From Candidatus Nealsoniibacteriota bacterium (GTDB lineage Bacteria > Patescibacteriota > Minisyncoccia > Minisyncoccales > PWPS01): DNA of 52,998 bases. A program made the position numbers and the translations under genes. Positions 1 to 8,303 of this stretch are shown here, piece after piece. The stretch spans positions 1 through 52,998 of the forward strand of contig PWHW01000005.1 of assembly GCA_003555075.1 (NCBI GenBank), read 5' to 3'. The notes under the pieces were generated by a model. That model saw only the letters and a list, made by a program, of their open reading frames with translations. It searched no databases and was not told the DNA's origin. Every line of letters begins with the position of its first letter. Positions within the stretch are counted from its first letter, which is position 1.

Positions 1-1
1 C

Positions 2-952
2 AATCTCAGAAATCGCAACCTTTCTCCCGATACGAGCTACACCTTTGAGCTCAGGGACGAAAGCAAGCTTATTGACACCGCCACCTGCAGAACCGACAAG
101 AAACCCGTGCCTGATGAGCCTTGGGGATATCTGGAATGTGGAAGAGTTACCAAGAACTCTATTGAAATAATATACGAGGGAAGAAATGTTACCAACGCAT
201 CACTTTTTAGGAGTAGTAATAGATTGGAAGTTATAGGATCGGGAAATATTTACGGAAAATATACCGATGACGGTCTTTCTCCTGATACCAGTTACACTTA
301 TTATTTGCGTAACGGAAGATCCGCTTCTTCTGAAAGACTTGCAAAGGTCGTGTGCAGAACACTTCCGGAAGATGTAAGGGATATCAGGGTTATAAAAAGA
401 GTGAAGAATGTAGATAGAAAGACGGGATTTTCCGATGTTACCGAAGCTTCTCCAAATGATCTCTTATCGTATTCCATTAAGGTTTATGCAGAGAAAGAAA
501 GATTGAGAAATGTTATGGTAAAGGACGAGCTTCCGAAGAAGATTCACTATGAAGGAAACCTGAAAGTTGACGGAGAAACTTTTTCCGGAGATATAAAAGA
601 AGGCATAAATATTGGAAGTATTTCTGCCGGAGACCATAAGATGGTAACGTTTGACGCAAGAGTGGCTCCCAAGGAAGAATTTCTAATTGGAAAAACCTCT
701 CTTACCAATGTTTCCACGGCTTACACCCATAAGCTCTCGGATAGTGATTCTGCCACGGTGGATGTGGAACGAGAAAGGAAAGATGTTCCCACCGAAGTTC
801 CTACCGGAATCACGGGAAATACCTTCTTTGACTATTTCTTGATACCCCTCTTTCTAGCCTTGTTAACCATTTTCCTCTTTAGAAAACACATTATTGCTTT
901 TGTGGGAAGGGTTGAAGAGACAAGGCAGGAAATGATAGAAGAGTCGATCTAA
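2..952 (+). CDS. Surface/secreted protein C-terminal part (Fn3-like and DUF11-like repeats, C-terminal TM anchor), 5' truncated by window edge
   Basis: Frame is open from base 2 (NLRNRNLSPDTSYTFELRDES...) into ORF 107..952; 'LSPDTSYTYYLRN' Fn3-like phrasing, a conserved-repeat block, C-terminal hydrophobic segment FFDYFLIPLFLALLTIFLF. Confidence 0.6.
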   Translation, partial: NLRNRNLSPDTSYTFELRDESKLIDTATCRTDKKPVPDEPWGYLECGRVTKNSIEIIYEGRNVTNASLFRSSNRLEVIGSGNIYGKYTDDGLSPDTSYTYYLRNGRSASSERLAKVVCRTLPEDVRDIRVIKRVKNVDRKTGFSDVTEASPNDLLSYSIKVYAEKERLRNVMVKDELPKKIHYEGNLKVDGETFSGDIKEGINIGSISAGDHKMVTFDARVAPKEEFLIGKTSLTNVSTAYTHKLSDSDSATVDVERERKDVPTEVPTGITGNTFFDYFLIPLFLALLTIFLFRKHIIAFVGRVEETRQEMIEESI

Positions 953-967
953 AAAAGAGAGAACAAG

Positions 968-995
968 AATCGCCCGACAAAAAGGGCGATTTTTG
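968..995 (+). terminator. Rho-independent terminator
   Basis: AATCGCCC gacaaaaa GGGCGATT followed by T-run. Confidence 0.75.
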
Positions 996-1010
996 TTATA
1001 ATACAATATA

Positions 1011-1787
1011 ATGAAAGATATGGTAAAAGAAAAAGTTTTTCCGGTCTATAAGCCGGCGGGTCTTTCTCCTTATGAGACCATCAAGAGGTTAAAAGAAAAA
1101 TACTCCTTTCTTGAAGAGAGAAAAATGGCATATGCGGGAAAACTTGACCCTCTTGCAGAGGGTGTCCTCTTGCTTGTCATGGATGAGGAGCTAAAAAAGA
1201 TGCAAAATTATTTGAATCTTTCCAAAAAATACGAGGCAACGGTCATTTTCGGTTTTTCTTCCGACAGTTATGATATTATGGGAATTCCCGAAAAAAGATC
1301 TCTTGCGGTGGATCGCGAAGAAGTAAAAAAAGTATTGAAAGGGTTTGAGGGCGACTTTGCTTTTTCATTACCTCCATTCTCCAGTTATGAGATAAACAAA
1401 AAACCTCTTTTTCGGTGGGCTCTTGAGGGAAATCTTGACAAGATAGATCTTCCCCGTAGAATAACTCGTGTTCACTCTTTGAAAATTTTGGGGGAAAACG
1501 AGATCACCAAGCGAGAACTCAAAGAAGAGATAGTAAAAAGGGTGAGCAAGGTAAAAGGTAGTTTTCGTCAAAAAAAGATCTTAAGAGGTTGGAATGAGAT
1601 TCTAAATGACGACGAAAAAAAAGAGAACGTTTTTCTTTTGAAATTTAACATTCATTGTGATAGCGGATGCTATGTAAGAAGTATAGCTCATGAGGCAGGA
1701 AAAGCACTTAAGACGGGAGGAGTGCTATTTCATCTTAAACGTACCGCCGTGGGAGAATATGAATCATCCAGAGCTCTCTTTTTATGA
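1011..1787 (+). CDS. truB: tRNA pseudouridine(55) synthase TruB
   Basis: VYKPAGLSPYETI..., AGKLDPLAEGVLLL catalytic-Asp motif, CDSGCYVRSIAHEAG. Confidence 0.85.
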   Translation: MKDMVKEKVFPVYKPAGLSPYETIKRLKEKYSFLEERKMAYAGKLDPLAEGVLLLVMDEELKKMQNYLNLSKKYEATVIFGFSSDSYDIMGIPEKRSLAVDREEVKKVLKGFEGDFAFSLPPFSSYEINKKPLFRWALEGNLDKIDLPRRITRVHSLKILGENEITKRELKEEIVKRVSKVKGSFRQKKILRGWNEILNDDEKKENVFLLKFNIHCDSGCYVRSIAHEAGKALKTGGVLFHLKRTAVGEYESSRALFL

Positions 1788-1854
1788 TCATCATTGATAA
1801 AAATAAGAAAAAATAGCATAATTACTGTTAATCCTTTATATTCATTCTAAGCAA

Positions 1855-2745
1855 ATGTGTTCCAAAAAGTTAGCAACAGGAATTTTGTTCGTTCTTCTGT
1901 TATTCTTGTTTTTTCTTTTACTCTTATTTCCTTCTTTCAAAGATGTGCTTGAAGGAGGGATAATCACTCTTTCTCCTTCTTTTCAAGAAGAACAGGACAA
2001 GGAAGAAGAAAAAGAGAAGGAGGTTGAAGAAAGAGAGGGAGTGTTTTCGCCGGGACCTCTCGTTAAAGAAGATAATGCTATTGTTGATGGCCTCCTTACC
2101 GAAAGAGGAATAATGCGTGAGACCAATAATCATCGCGAGAATGATGGATTAGCTCCTCTAAAAAAAGATGATGAACTTGATGAGGTTGCAAGAATAAAGC
2201 TGGATAACATGATAGACAAGGGATATTTTGCTCACATATCTCCTTCTGGCAAAGGTGTGGCCGATATAGCGGAGGAGGTGGGTTATGATTATCTTATCAT
2301 TGGTGATAATTTGGCAAGAGGGAATTATAAGGATGATGAGGATGTAGTGAGTGCTTGGATGGAAAGCCCAGGGCACAAGGAGAATATTATGGATGAAAGA
2401 TACGAAGATATAGGCATAGCGGTAAAGAAAGAACCGTATGAAGGGCGAGGAATATGGATGGCGGTACAAGTTTTTGGAATGCCGGTTTCAGCCTGTCCGG
2501 AGGTTAATAAATCTCTTCTTGAGAGGGTTGAAGAAAAAAAAGAAGAAGCAGAAGACCTCAAGATGGAAAAAGAGTCCTTGAAAAAGGAAATCGAAGAAAT
2601 GGAAAGGGGTGAAGCGTATGTCAATAAAGTCGAAGAGTACAATGATCTTGTAGATGCCTATAATTCTCTAGTGGATTCTCTTGATTCTTTGATAGGGGAG
2701 TATAATCATCAAGTAAAATTAAGAGAGGAGTGTATAAATAAATAA
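1855..2745 (+). CDS. CAP/SCP-domain (YkwD-like) protein with N-terminal TM and C-terminal coiled coil
   Basis: NxxRxxxGLxPLxxDDELDEVARIKLDNMIDKGYFAHISPSG...GDNLARG...W(M)ESPGHKENIMD...IGIAV. Confidence 0.75.
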   Translation: MCSKKLATGILFVLLLFLFFLLLLFPSFKDVLEGGIITLSPSFQEEQDKEEEKEKEVEEREGVFSPGPLVKEDNAIVDGLLTERGIMRETNNHRENDGLAPLKKDDELDEVARIKLDNMIDKGYFAHISPSGKGVADIAEEVGYDYLIIGDNLARGNYKDDEDVVSAWMESPGHKENIMDERYEDIGIAVKKEPYEGRGIWMAVQVFGMPVSACPEVNKSLLERVEEKKEEAEDLKMEKESLKKEIEEMERGEAYVNKVEEYNDLVDAYNSLVDSLDSLIGEYNHQVKLREECINK

Positions 2746-3300
2746 ATGGACCCTGTAAAGTTAATAGAAAAATACTACAAAAAGAATGGGGCGGCTTATC
2801 GTTATCTAAAGGAGCATAATGAGAGCGTAGCGAAGAAAGCTCTTGAGATAGTAAAGAACATGAACGATCCTTCGGTTGTTGACATAACCTTCATCAAAGA
2901 GGCGGCGCTTTTGCATGATATTGGAGTTAGATTCACTCATGCTCCTCATATAGGATGCTTTGGAAAAGATTCATATATTATGCATGGAGTGATTGGAAGA
3001 AAGATACTGGAAAAGGAGGGGTTCAAGGAGCATGCCTTGGTTTGTGAAAGGCATATAGGAGTGGGAATCACGGCAAAAGAGGTAAGGGAAAACGATCTTC
3101 CTTTACCTGAACGGGACATGGTGCCACTGACAAAAGAAGAGGAGATAGTTTCGCTTGCCGATAATTTTTTCAGCAAATCAAATAGCGATCTTTCTCGCGA
3201 GGAAAGCATTGAAGAGATGGAACAAGAAGCAAAGAAGTACGGAGAGGAGAAATTAAAAAAATTAAGGGAATGGATGAGTAAATATAATATTCTAGCTTAG
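2746..3300 (+). CDS. HD-domain phosphohydrolase
   Basis: AALLHDIGVRFTHAP, HGVIGRKILEKEGF, CERHIGVG. Confidence 0.75.
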   Translation: MDPVKLIEKYYKKNGAAYRYLKEHNESVAKKALEIVKNMNDPSVVDITFIKEAALLHDIGVRFTHAPHIGCFGKDSYIMHGVIGRKILEKEGFKEHALVCERHIGVGITAKEVRENDLPLPERDMVPLTKEEEIVSLADNFFSKSNSDLSREESIEEMEQEAKKYGEEKLKKLREWMSKYNILA

Positions 3301-3311
3301 AAAGAGTAATT

Positions 3312-3707
3312 ATGAACATGGAAGAATTTGAGAAATTAGTGGAAGAGGCGATAGAAGAGCTTCCCAAAGAGGTGAAAGAGAGAATGGAGAACGTAGCTAT
3401 TTGTGTAGAGAAAAGACCAACGGGCATTATCAACAAAGATGAAGGCTTTTGGGAAAAGAGAAGCTTGCTTGGTCTTTATGAGGGCGTTCCGCAAGGTGTG
3501 TGGGGTAGGGGTTTTGGAGACCATCTTCCCGATAAGATAACGATCTTTAAGGAGCCTATAGAAAGAGTTTCAAAGAGTAGCGAGGAAGTAAAAGAAACGA
3601 TAAAGAAGACCGTATATCACGAGATTGCTCATCATTTCGGATTTGACGAAAGTGAGGCGAGAAAAATTGAAGAAGTTTTTTATGGGAAAAATAGAAATAA
3701 TCAGTAG
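3312..3707 (+). CDS. Zincin-like metallopeptidase family protein
   Basis: VYHEIAHHFGFDESEA (HExxH). Confidence 0.7.
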   Translation: MNMEEFEKLVEEAIEELPKEVKERMENVAICVEKRPTGIINKDEGFWEKRSLLGLYEGVPQGVWGRGFGDHLPDKITIFKEPIERVSKSSEEVKETIKKTVYHEIAHHFGFDESEARKIEEVFYGKNRNNQ

Positions 3708-4107
3708 GGCGGTCATTATAAAAGAGGGGAGTATTTTGGTTTGTCGGGATAAGGCCAATAAGAACTATTTTTTACCGGGGGGACATATGGAATTTGGCGA
3801 ATTCTCTGCAGACACCCTTTCACGTGAACTTAAAGAGGAGCTTTCGTTGAGGACAAGTGACGCTGAGCTTATAGGTATTGCGGAGAATAAGTATTTTGCA
3901 CGAGGAAAATGCCATCAAGAAATAAATTTGGTATACAAGGTGGATTACAAGGACTTACGCATTGAGAGTAAGGAAGATCATATAGAGTTCACACTTTTTA
4001 GCAAAAAAGAGTTTCAGAAAAACGATATTAGGCCCCGAGACTTGAAGGAGGCGGTGCTATCATGGCAAAATAATAGAAAGTTTTTTCATATAATTACAGT
4101 GGATTGA
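3682..4107 (+). CDS. NUDIX hydrolase
   Basis: Nudix box GGHMEFGEFSADTLSRELKEEL; start taken at internal ATG 3682 (MGKIEIISRAVI). Confidence 0.85.
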   Translation: MGKIEIISRAVIIKEGSILVCRDKANKNYFLPGGHMEFGEFSADTLSRELKEELSLRTSDAELIGIAENKYFARGKCHQEINLVYKVDYKDLRIESKEDHIEFTLFSKKEFQKNDIRPRDLKEAVLSWQNNRKFFHIITVD

Positions 4108-4289
4108 TGCAATTCAAATTAAAATGGTGGCAACTTTTATGCTATGAAACGGCAGTTATTTCGCTTGGAATTATTATTGGAGCCTTTTGGAGTGATTTCT
4201 TTTCCGATTATCTTTATCTTCTTATTTTTGTTTTTGCTGTTTTCGGAGCATATATTCTATATCTTCTTACACAGCAAATAGGGCCGTGA
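4104..4289 (+). CDS. Small membrane protein
   Basis: Two hydrophobic segments; ATGA-type overlap with the upstream stop. Confidence 0.45.
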   Translation: MMQFKLKWWQLLCYETAVISLGIIIGAFWSDFFSDYLYLLIFVFAVFGAYILYLLTQQIGP

Positions 4290-4301
4290 AAATCAATTTA
4301 T

Positions 4302-5075
4302 ATGAGCCAATATTACAGAGGAAAAAGGGGTAAAAATATATACAATCCAGAAAGCAATGAACCCTTTAAGCTTAGCAGGTCTAAAATAGACATGTTTTTG
4401 AATTGTCCCTGTTGTTTTTATATTGACAGGAGATTAGGGGTAGATACTCCCCCGGGATTTCCCTTTGCCATTAATTCTGCTGTTGACAAGCTTTTGAAGC
4501 AAGAATTCGATATTCATAGAGCAAGAAAGACAAGGCACCCGCTTCTTGAGAAATATGGAGTGGACGCGATTCCTGCAAAGAGAGAAGAGTTGGAAGAGTG
4601 GAGGGAGAACTTCAAGGGGGTACGATACCATCATAAACCGACCAATCTCGTTGTGACCGGAGCTATAGACGATCTTTGGATCAATAAGGAAGGAGAGTAT
4701 ATTGTGGTAGATTACAAGGCTACCAGTAAGGATGAGGATATTACGGAATTGAACAAGGATTGGCAAGATTCTTATAAATGGCAAATGGAAGTTTATCAAT
4801 GGCTTTTGCGATGCAACGGCCTGCCGGTCTCAAACACGGGATATTTTGTTTATTGCAACGGGCGTACCGACGTGGAAGCATTTGATGGAAAGATCGAGTT
4901 TGATATTACTCTTATTCCTCATAAAGGAAGTGATCATTGGGTAGAAGAAACTCTTTATAAGATAAAGGATACCTTGGACGAAGAAGCGCTTCCGGAGAGC
5001 TCTCCCGATTGCGATTTTTGTCTTTATAGGAAAGAGGTTGATGATGTTCTAAGGGAAAAAGGGTATATCATTTGA
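4302..5075 (+). CDS. PD-(D/E)XK (RecB/Cas4-like) nuclease superfamily protein
   Basis: GAIDDLW...IVVDYKATS, QMEVYQWLL (QxxxY), N-terminal CPCC and C-terminal CDFC cysteines. Confidence 0.7.
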   Translation: MSQYYRGKRGKNIYNPESNEPFKLSRSKIDMFLNCPCCFYIDRRLGVDTPPGFPFAINSAVDKLLKQEFDIHRARKTRHPLLEKYGVDAIPAKREELEEWRENFKGVRYHHKPTNLVVTGAIDDLWINKEGEYIVVDYKATSKDEDITELNKDWQDSYKWQMEVYQWLLRCNGLPVSNTGYFVYCNGRTDVEAFDGKIEFDITLIPHKGSDHWVEETLYKIKDTLDEEALPESSPDCDFCLYRKEVDDVLREKGYII

Positions 5076-5128
5076 CTTTTAGCTCCTTTTTGATAGAATG
5101 CTCGTGTTAAAATTAATTTTAAAGAATT

Positions 5129-5521
5129 ATGAAAGGATACATAGCAGATATTGAAAAACAAACAAAGAAGAATGATAATTTTCGCAAGGTTCTCTATACT
5201 GCGAAGAATAGCCAACTTGTGGTAATGAGCATTCTTCCAAGAGAAGAAATAGGAGAAGAAGTGCACGACCTTGATCAATTTATTCGTGTGGAGAAGGGAA
5301 AAGGAAAGATGTTGCTCAATGAAGTGGAATATGAGGTGGAAGATGATTACGGAATTGTAGTTCCCGCAGGTGTTAAGCACAATTTGATAAATACGGGAGA
5401 TGAGCCACTTAAGATCTATACGATCTATTCTCCTCCCGAGCACAAGGATGGAGTTGTGCATGCAACAAGAGAAGAGGCTATGGATGACGAAGAGCATTTT
5501 GATGGGAGAACAACCGAATAA
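5129..5521 (+). CDS. Cupin-domain protein
   Basis: EVHDLDQFIRVEKGKGKMLLN...VVPAGVKHNLINTGDEPLKIYTIYSPPEH. Confidence 0.8.
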   Translation: MKGYIADIEKQTKKNDNFRKVLYTAKNSQLVVMSILPREEIGEEVHDLDQFIRVEKGKGKMLLNEVEYEVEDDYGIVVPAGVKHNLINTGDEPLKIYTIYSPPEHKDGVVHATREEAMDDEEHFDGRTTE

Positions 5522-5625
5522 AGATCCTATTTTAAACCCTTGTTTTTAGAAAAATAAGTGATATAATAATAAACCGTCTATCATAATAGCTTTTCCGGGG
5601 GTTCAATTTTATTTAGGAGGGATTC

Positions 5626-6075
5626 TTGTTGGGTAAAAAGAGAGGAGAAGTTGATTCTTTTAGTACTTTTGAAAAAGAAAGGGAGTTGGAGGAGAAAATA
5701 AGAGAGCAAAAGGAGGAAAAGGCGAAAGTCTACAGAACCAATGCTTGCAAGTCCGAGGCAAGAATTCAAGCTATTCCCATTGAAGGAAACATAAGGTTTT
5801 TGGAAGAACAACTTTCTAACCTTAGAAGCAAAGGAGGAAATAGGTCGTATTGTAAGGCAAAGTGCTTAATCGAATATTCTGATGGCGAGGAAGAAGTAAT
5901 CACGGTAACGATCAAGGATTATGCAGGAAGCTTGGATAGGGATCATATGGTCCTGGGAAAAGAGTCGCCCTTAGGGGAGACTATAATAAAAGGAAAGGAA
6001 GGAGAGAGAAGACAGTTTAGTGCTGGGAATGGGAGAAATTCGGTATACATCATGGAGAAGGTAGATTACAACTAA
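5626..6075 (+). CDS. GreA/GreB-family-like protein (TTG start)
   Basis: C-terminal ...LGKESPLGETIIKGKEGERRQF...IMEKVDYN resembles the GreA C-domain; N-terminal coiled coil; strong AGGAGG at 5615-5620. Confidence 0.6.
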   Translation: MLGKKRGEVDSFSTFEKERELEEKIREQKEEKAKVYRTNACKSEARIQAIPIEGNIRFLEEQLSNLRSKGGNRSYCKAKCLIEYSDGEEEVITVTIKDYAGSLDRDHMVLGKESPLGETIIKGKEGERRQFSAGNGRNSVYIMEKVDYN

Positions 6076-6116
6076 AAATACTTAGACGGTAAGGGAACCT
6101 CCGGGAAAGCCCCTAC

Positions 6117-6139
6117 AAAGGAGAGCTCAGCTCTCCTTT
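6117..6139 (+). terminator. Hairpin terminator-like element
   Basis: AAAGGAGAGCT c AGCTCTCCTTT perfect dyad after the GreA-like gene. Confidence 0.65.
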
Positions 6140-6210
6140 ATTTATGGATTTCCACATTGCATGCTTATTGTTGTTGACAGACAACCTCTTTTTATGTCAG
6201 TATATAAATT

Positions 6211-6600
6211 GCTCAAGCAGGCGAGGCAATCGCTTCTTCGGCAGAGTTCCGAAGGGGAGGAAAGTCCGAACACCTCCCTTGAAATTGTTGAAGGGAAGCA
6301 GGGTAGCGGGTAACTCCCGTCCGCCGCAAGGCGAGGGGTGCGAGCAGAGACGGCTGTTCTTGCAAGAGAACAGCAACCCTTAAACCTTATAAAAGGTTTA
6401 CGGGTGAGTCTTCGTATAAGCTCAGCACGATCTCTCGATCGAATTGAGTGAAGCGAAGGGGGAAACGGCTAAATCCCTACCTGGGTGCAAGGGCAAATTT
6501 TGGTGGCCCGCTAGACTCTTTGAGCGATCAAAGAGCAAGATAAATGATTGCCGCCCTCTAAATAGAGGGTAACAGAATTCGGCTTATGTCCTGCTTGAGC
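6211..6600 (+). ncRNA. rnpB: RNase P RNA (bacterial)
   Basis: P1 GCTCAAGCAG/CTGCTTGAGC; GAGGAAAGTCCGAAC; ACAGAATTCGGCTTA; T-run after P1. Confidence 0.95.
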
Positions 6601-6630
6601 TTTTTTGTATTTTTCAATTGTTGATGTGAG

Positions 6631-8292
6631 ATGATCAAGCGTATTATTAATTTGCGTTCCAATACGATTACCTTCTCCGCCGGGCTTATAGCATTTTCGG
6701 TAGGAATGAGTGCATTGCTCGGTCTTTTAAGGGATAGAGTTCTTATCTATTACGCAAATGAGTACCTTGACAAGTTCTATGCTCAGATCAGCGCAATAGA
6801 GATCGTTGATATTTATTTTGCTGCGTTTCGTGTACCCGATTTTATATATGGCATATTGATCACAGGAGGAATAGTGGCAGCTTTTTTGCCAGTGTTCTCT
6901 AGCACTTTTGCAAAAGACAAAGAAGAGGGGTGGAAGCTTGCAAGTAATACGCTCAATCTTCTCTTGATACTTCTTGTCTTGATTTGCGGATTACTTTTTT
7001 TGCTCAGCCCCCTTGTAGTTAGATTGGTTGCTCCGGGGTTTTCCGTTGATCAGCTTGAGTATATGACACTTCTTACAAGAATAATGCTTCTTAGCCCCAT
7101 CTTGCTAGGGGCTTCCAGTCTTTTTTCAGGAGTTTTGCAATATTTTGACCGTTTTTTGGCTTATTCTCTTGCCCCTATCCTTTACAATATAGGAATAATT
7201 TTCGGTATCATATTTCTCTCTCCTTACCTTGGAATGATGGGGCTTGCTTACGGAGTTATTCTTGGGTCATTATTTCACCTTTTCATCCAAATTCCCCCGG
7301 CCTATTTTTCCGGGTTTTCTTATAAGCCTGTATTGGATATCGGGCAGAAGGAGCTTCGTAAGATATTTTACCTTGTGTTGCCCCGTATTGTGGGACAAGC
7401 TTCTGTAAAAGTGAATATAATAGTTGTCACTGCTCTTGCATCTACGCTTGCAGCGGGAAGTGTTTCAATCTTCAATCTTTCAAACCATTTACAAGCATTT
7501 CCGGTTCGCGCGATAGGGGTCGCTTTTGCTGTAGCGGCATTTCCCGCTTTCTCTAAATCATTGGCTTTAAAGGAAAAAGATAAGTTCTTCAGAAAATTAT
7601 CTTCCGTAGTACGGCAAGTACTCTTTTTTATAATTCCTGCAAGCGTGTTATTCTTTCTTTTGCGGGCCCATATTGTACGTCTTGTTTATGGAGTTGAGGG
7701 TTTTGGATGGGCGGAAACACAGCTCACTGCTGCTTCTCTGGGAGTCTTTGCGTTCTCTTTTTTTGCTGCCACGCTTATTCATCTTTTGGTTCGTGTTTTC
7801 TTCTCCTTTCACGACACAAAGACTCCGGTTATCGCTTCACTAATAGCAATGGGGAGTAACATTGCACTTGCCTTCTTTTTTGTGTGGGCTTTGGGTTTTG
7901 ATAATTTTTTCAGGGAACTCATGGTAAGTTTCTTGAATCTTCAGGGGATATTGAATATAGAGGTAGTGGCCTTTCCTCTTGCCATCTTCTTCTCTTCCGT
8001 ATTGCATCTTTTGCTCCTTAGTCATTTCTTGCACAGGAAGCTGGGCACATTCAAGGGATTTGGGGTAAAGGAGTGCCTGAAAAGAGTCCTGTTCTCATCG
8101 TTCTTGATGGGAGCAACAATATATCTATCCCGTATCTTTATGAGCGGAATACTTCCGCTTGACACGTTTTTTACGGTATTCATACAAACAAGCGTTGCTG
8201 TTCTTTTGGGGTTGACGGTTTATCTGCTATCCTCCAAGATGCTTAATTCTCCGGAATTCTTCGAAGTAAAAAGAGCTTTTCATAAAAGATAG
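6631..8292 (+). CDS. murJ: Lipid II flippase MurJ/MviN
   Basis: Multi-TM; RVPDFIYGILITGGIVAAFLPVF, LAAGSVSIFNLSNHLQAFPVRAIGVAFAVAAFPAFSK. Confidence 0.88.
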   Translation: MIKRIINLRSNTITFSAGLIAFSVGMSALLGLLRDRVLIYYANEYLDKFYAQISAIEIVDIYFAAFRVPDFIYGILITGGIVAAFLPVFSSTFAKDKEEGWKLASNTLNLLLILLVLICGLLFLLSPLVVRLVAPGFSVDQLEYMTLLTRIMLLSPILLGASSLFSGVLQYFDRFLAYSLAPILYNIGIIFGIIFLSPYLGMMGLAYGVILGSLFHLFIQIPPAYFSGFSYKPVLDIGQKELRKIFYLVLPRIVGQASVKVNIIVVTALASTLAAGSVSIFNLSNHLQAFPVRAIGVAFAVAAFPAFSKSLALKEKDKFFRKLSSVVRQVLFFIIPASVLFFLLRAHIVRLVYGVEGFGWAETQLTAASLGVFAFSFFAATLIHLLVRVFFSFHDTKTPVIASLIAMGSNIALAFFFVWALGFDNFFRELMVSFLNLQGILNIEVVAFPLAIFFSSVLHLLLLSHFLHRKLGTFKGFGVKECLKRVLFSSFLMGATIYLSRIFMSGILPLDTFFTVFIQTSVAVLLGLTVYLLSSKMLNSPEFFEVKRAFHKR

Positions 8293-8303
8293 TAAAAAAG
8301 AGT

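Noticed and set aside
1126-1161. TruB motif AGKLDP instead of the usual GTLDP
   Set aside because: The catalytic Asp is kept and such substitutions may be lineage-typical; not enough to call unusual.
6144-6383. 79-aa ORF
   Set aside because: Lies inside and just upstream of the RNase P RNA; composition not protein-like.
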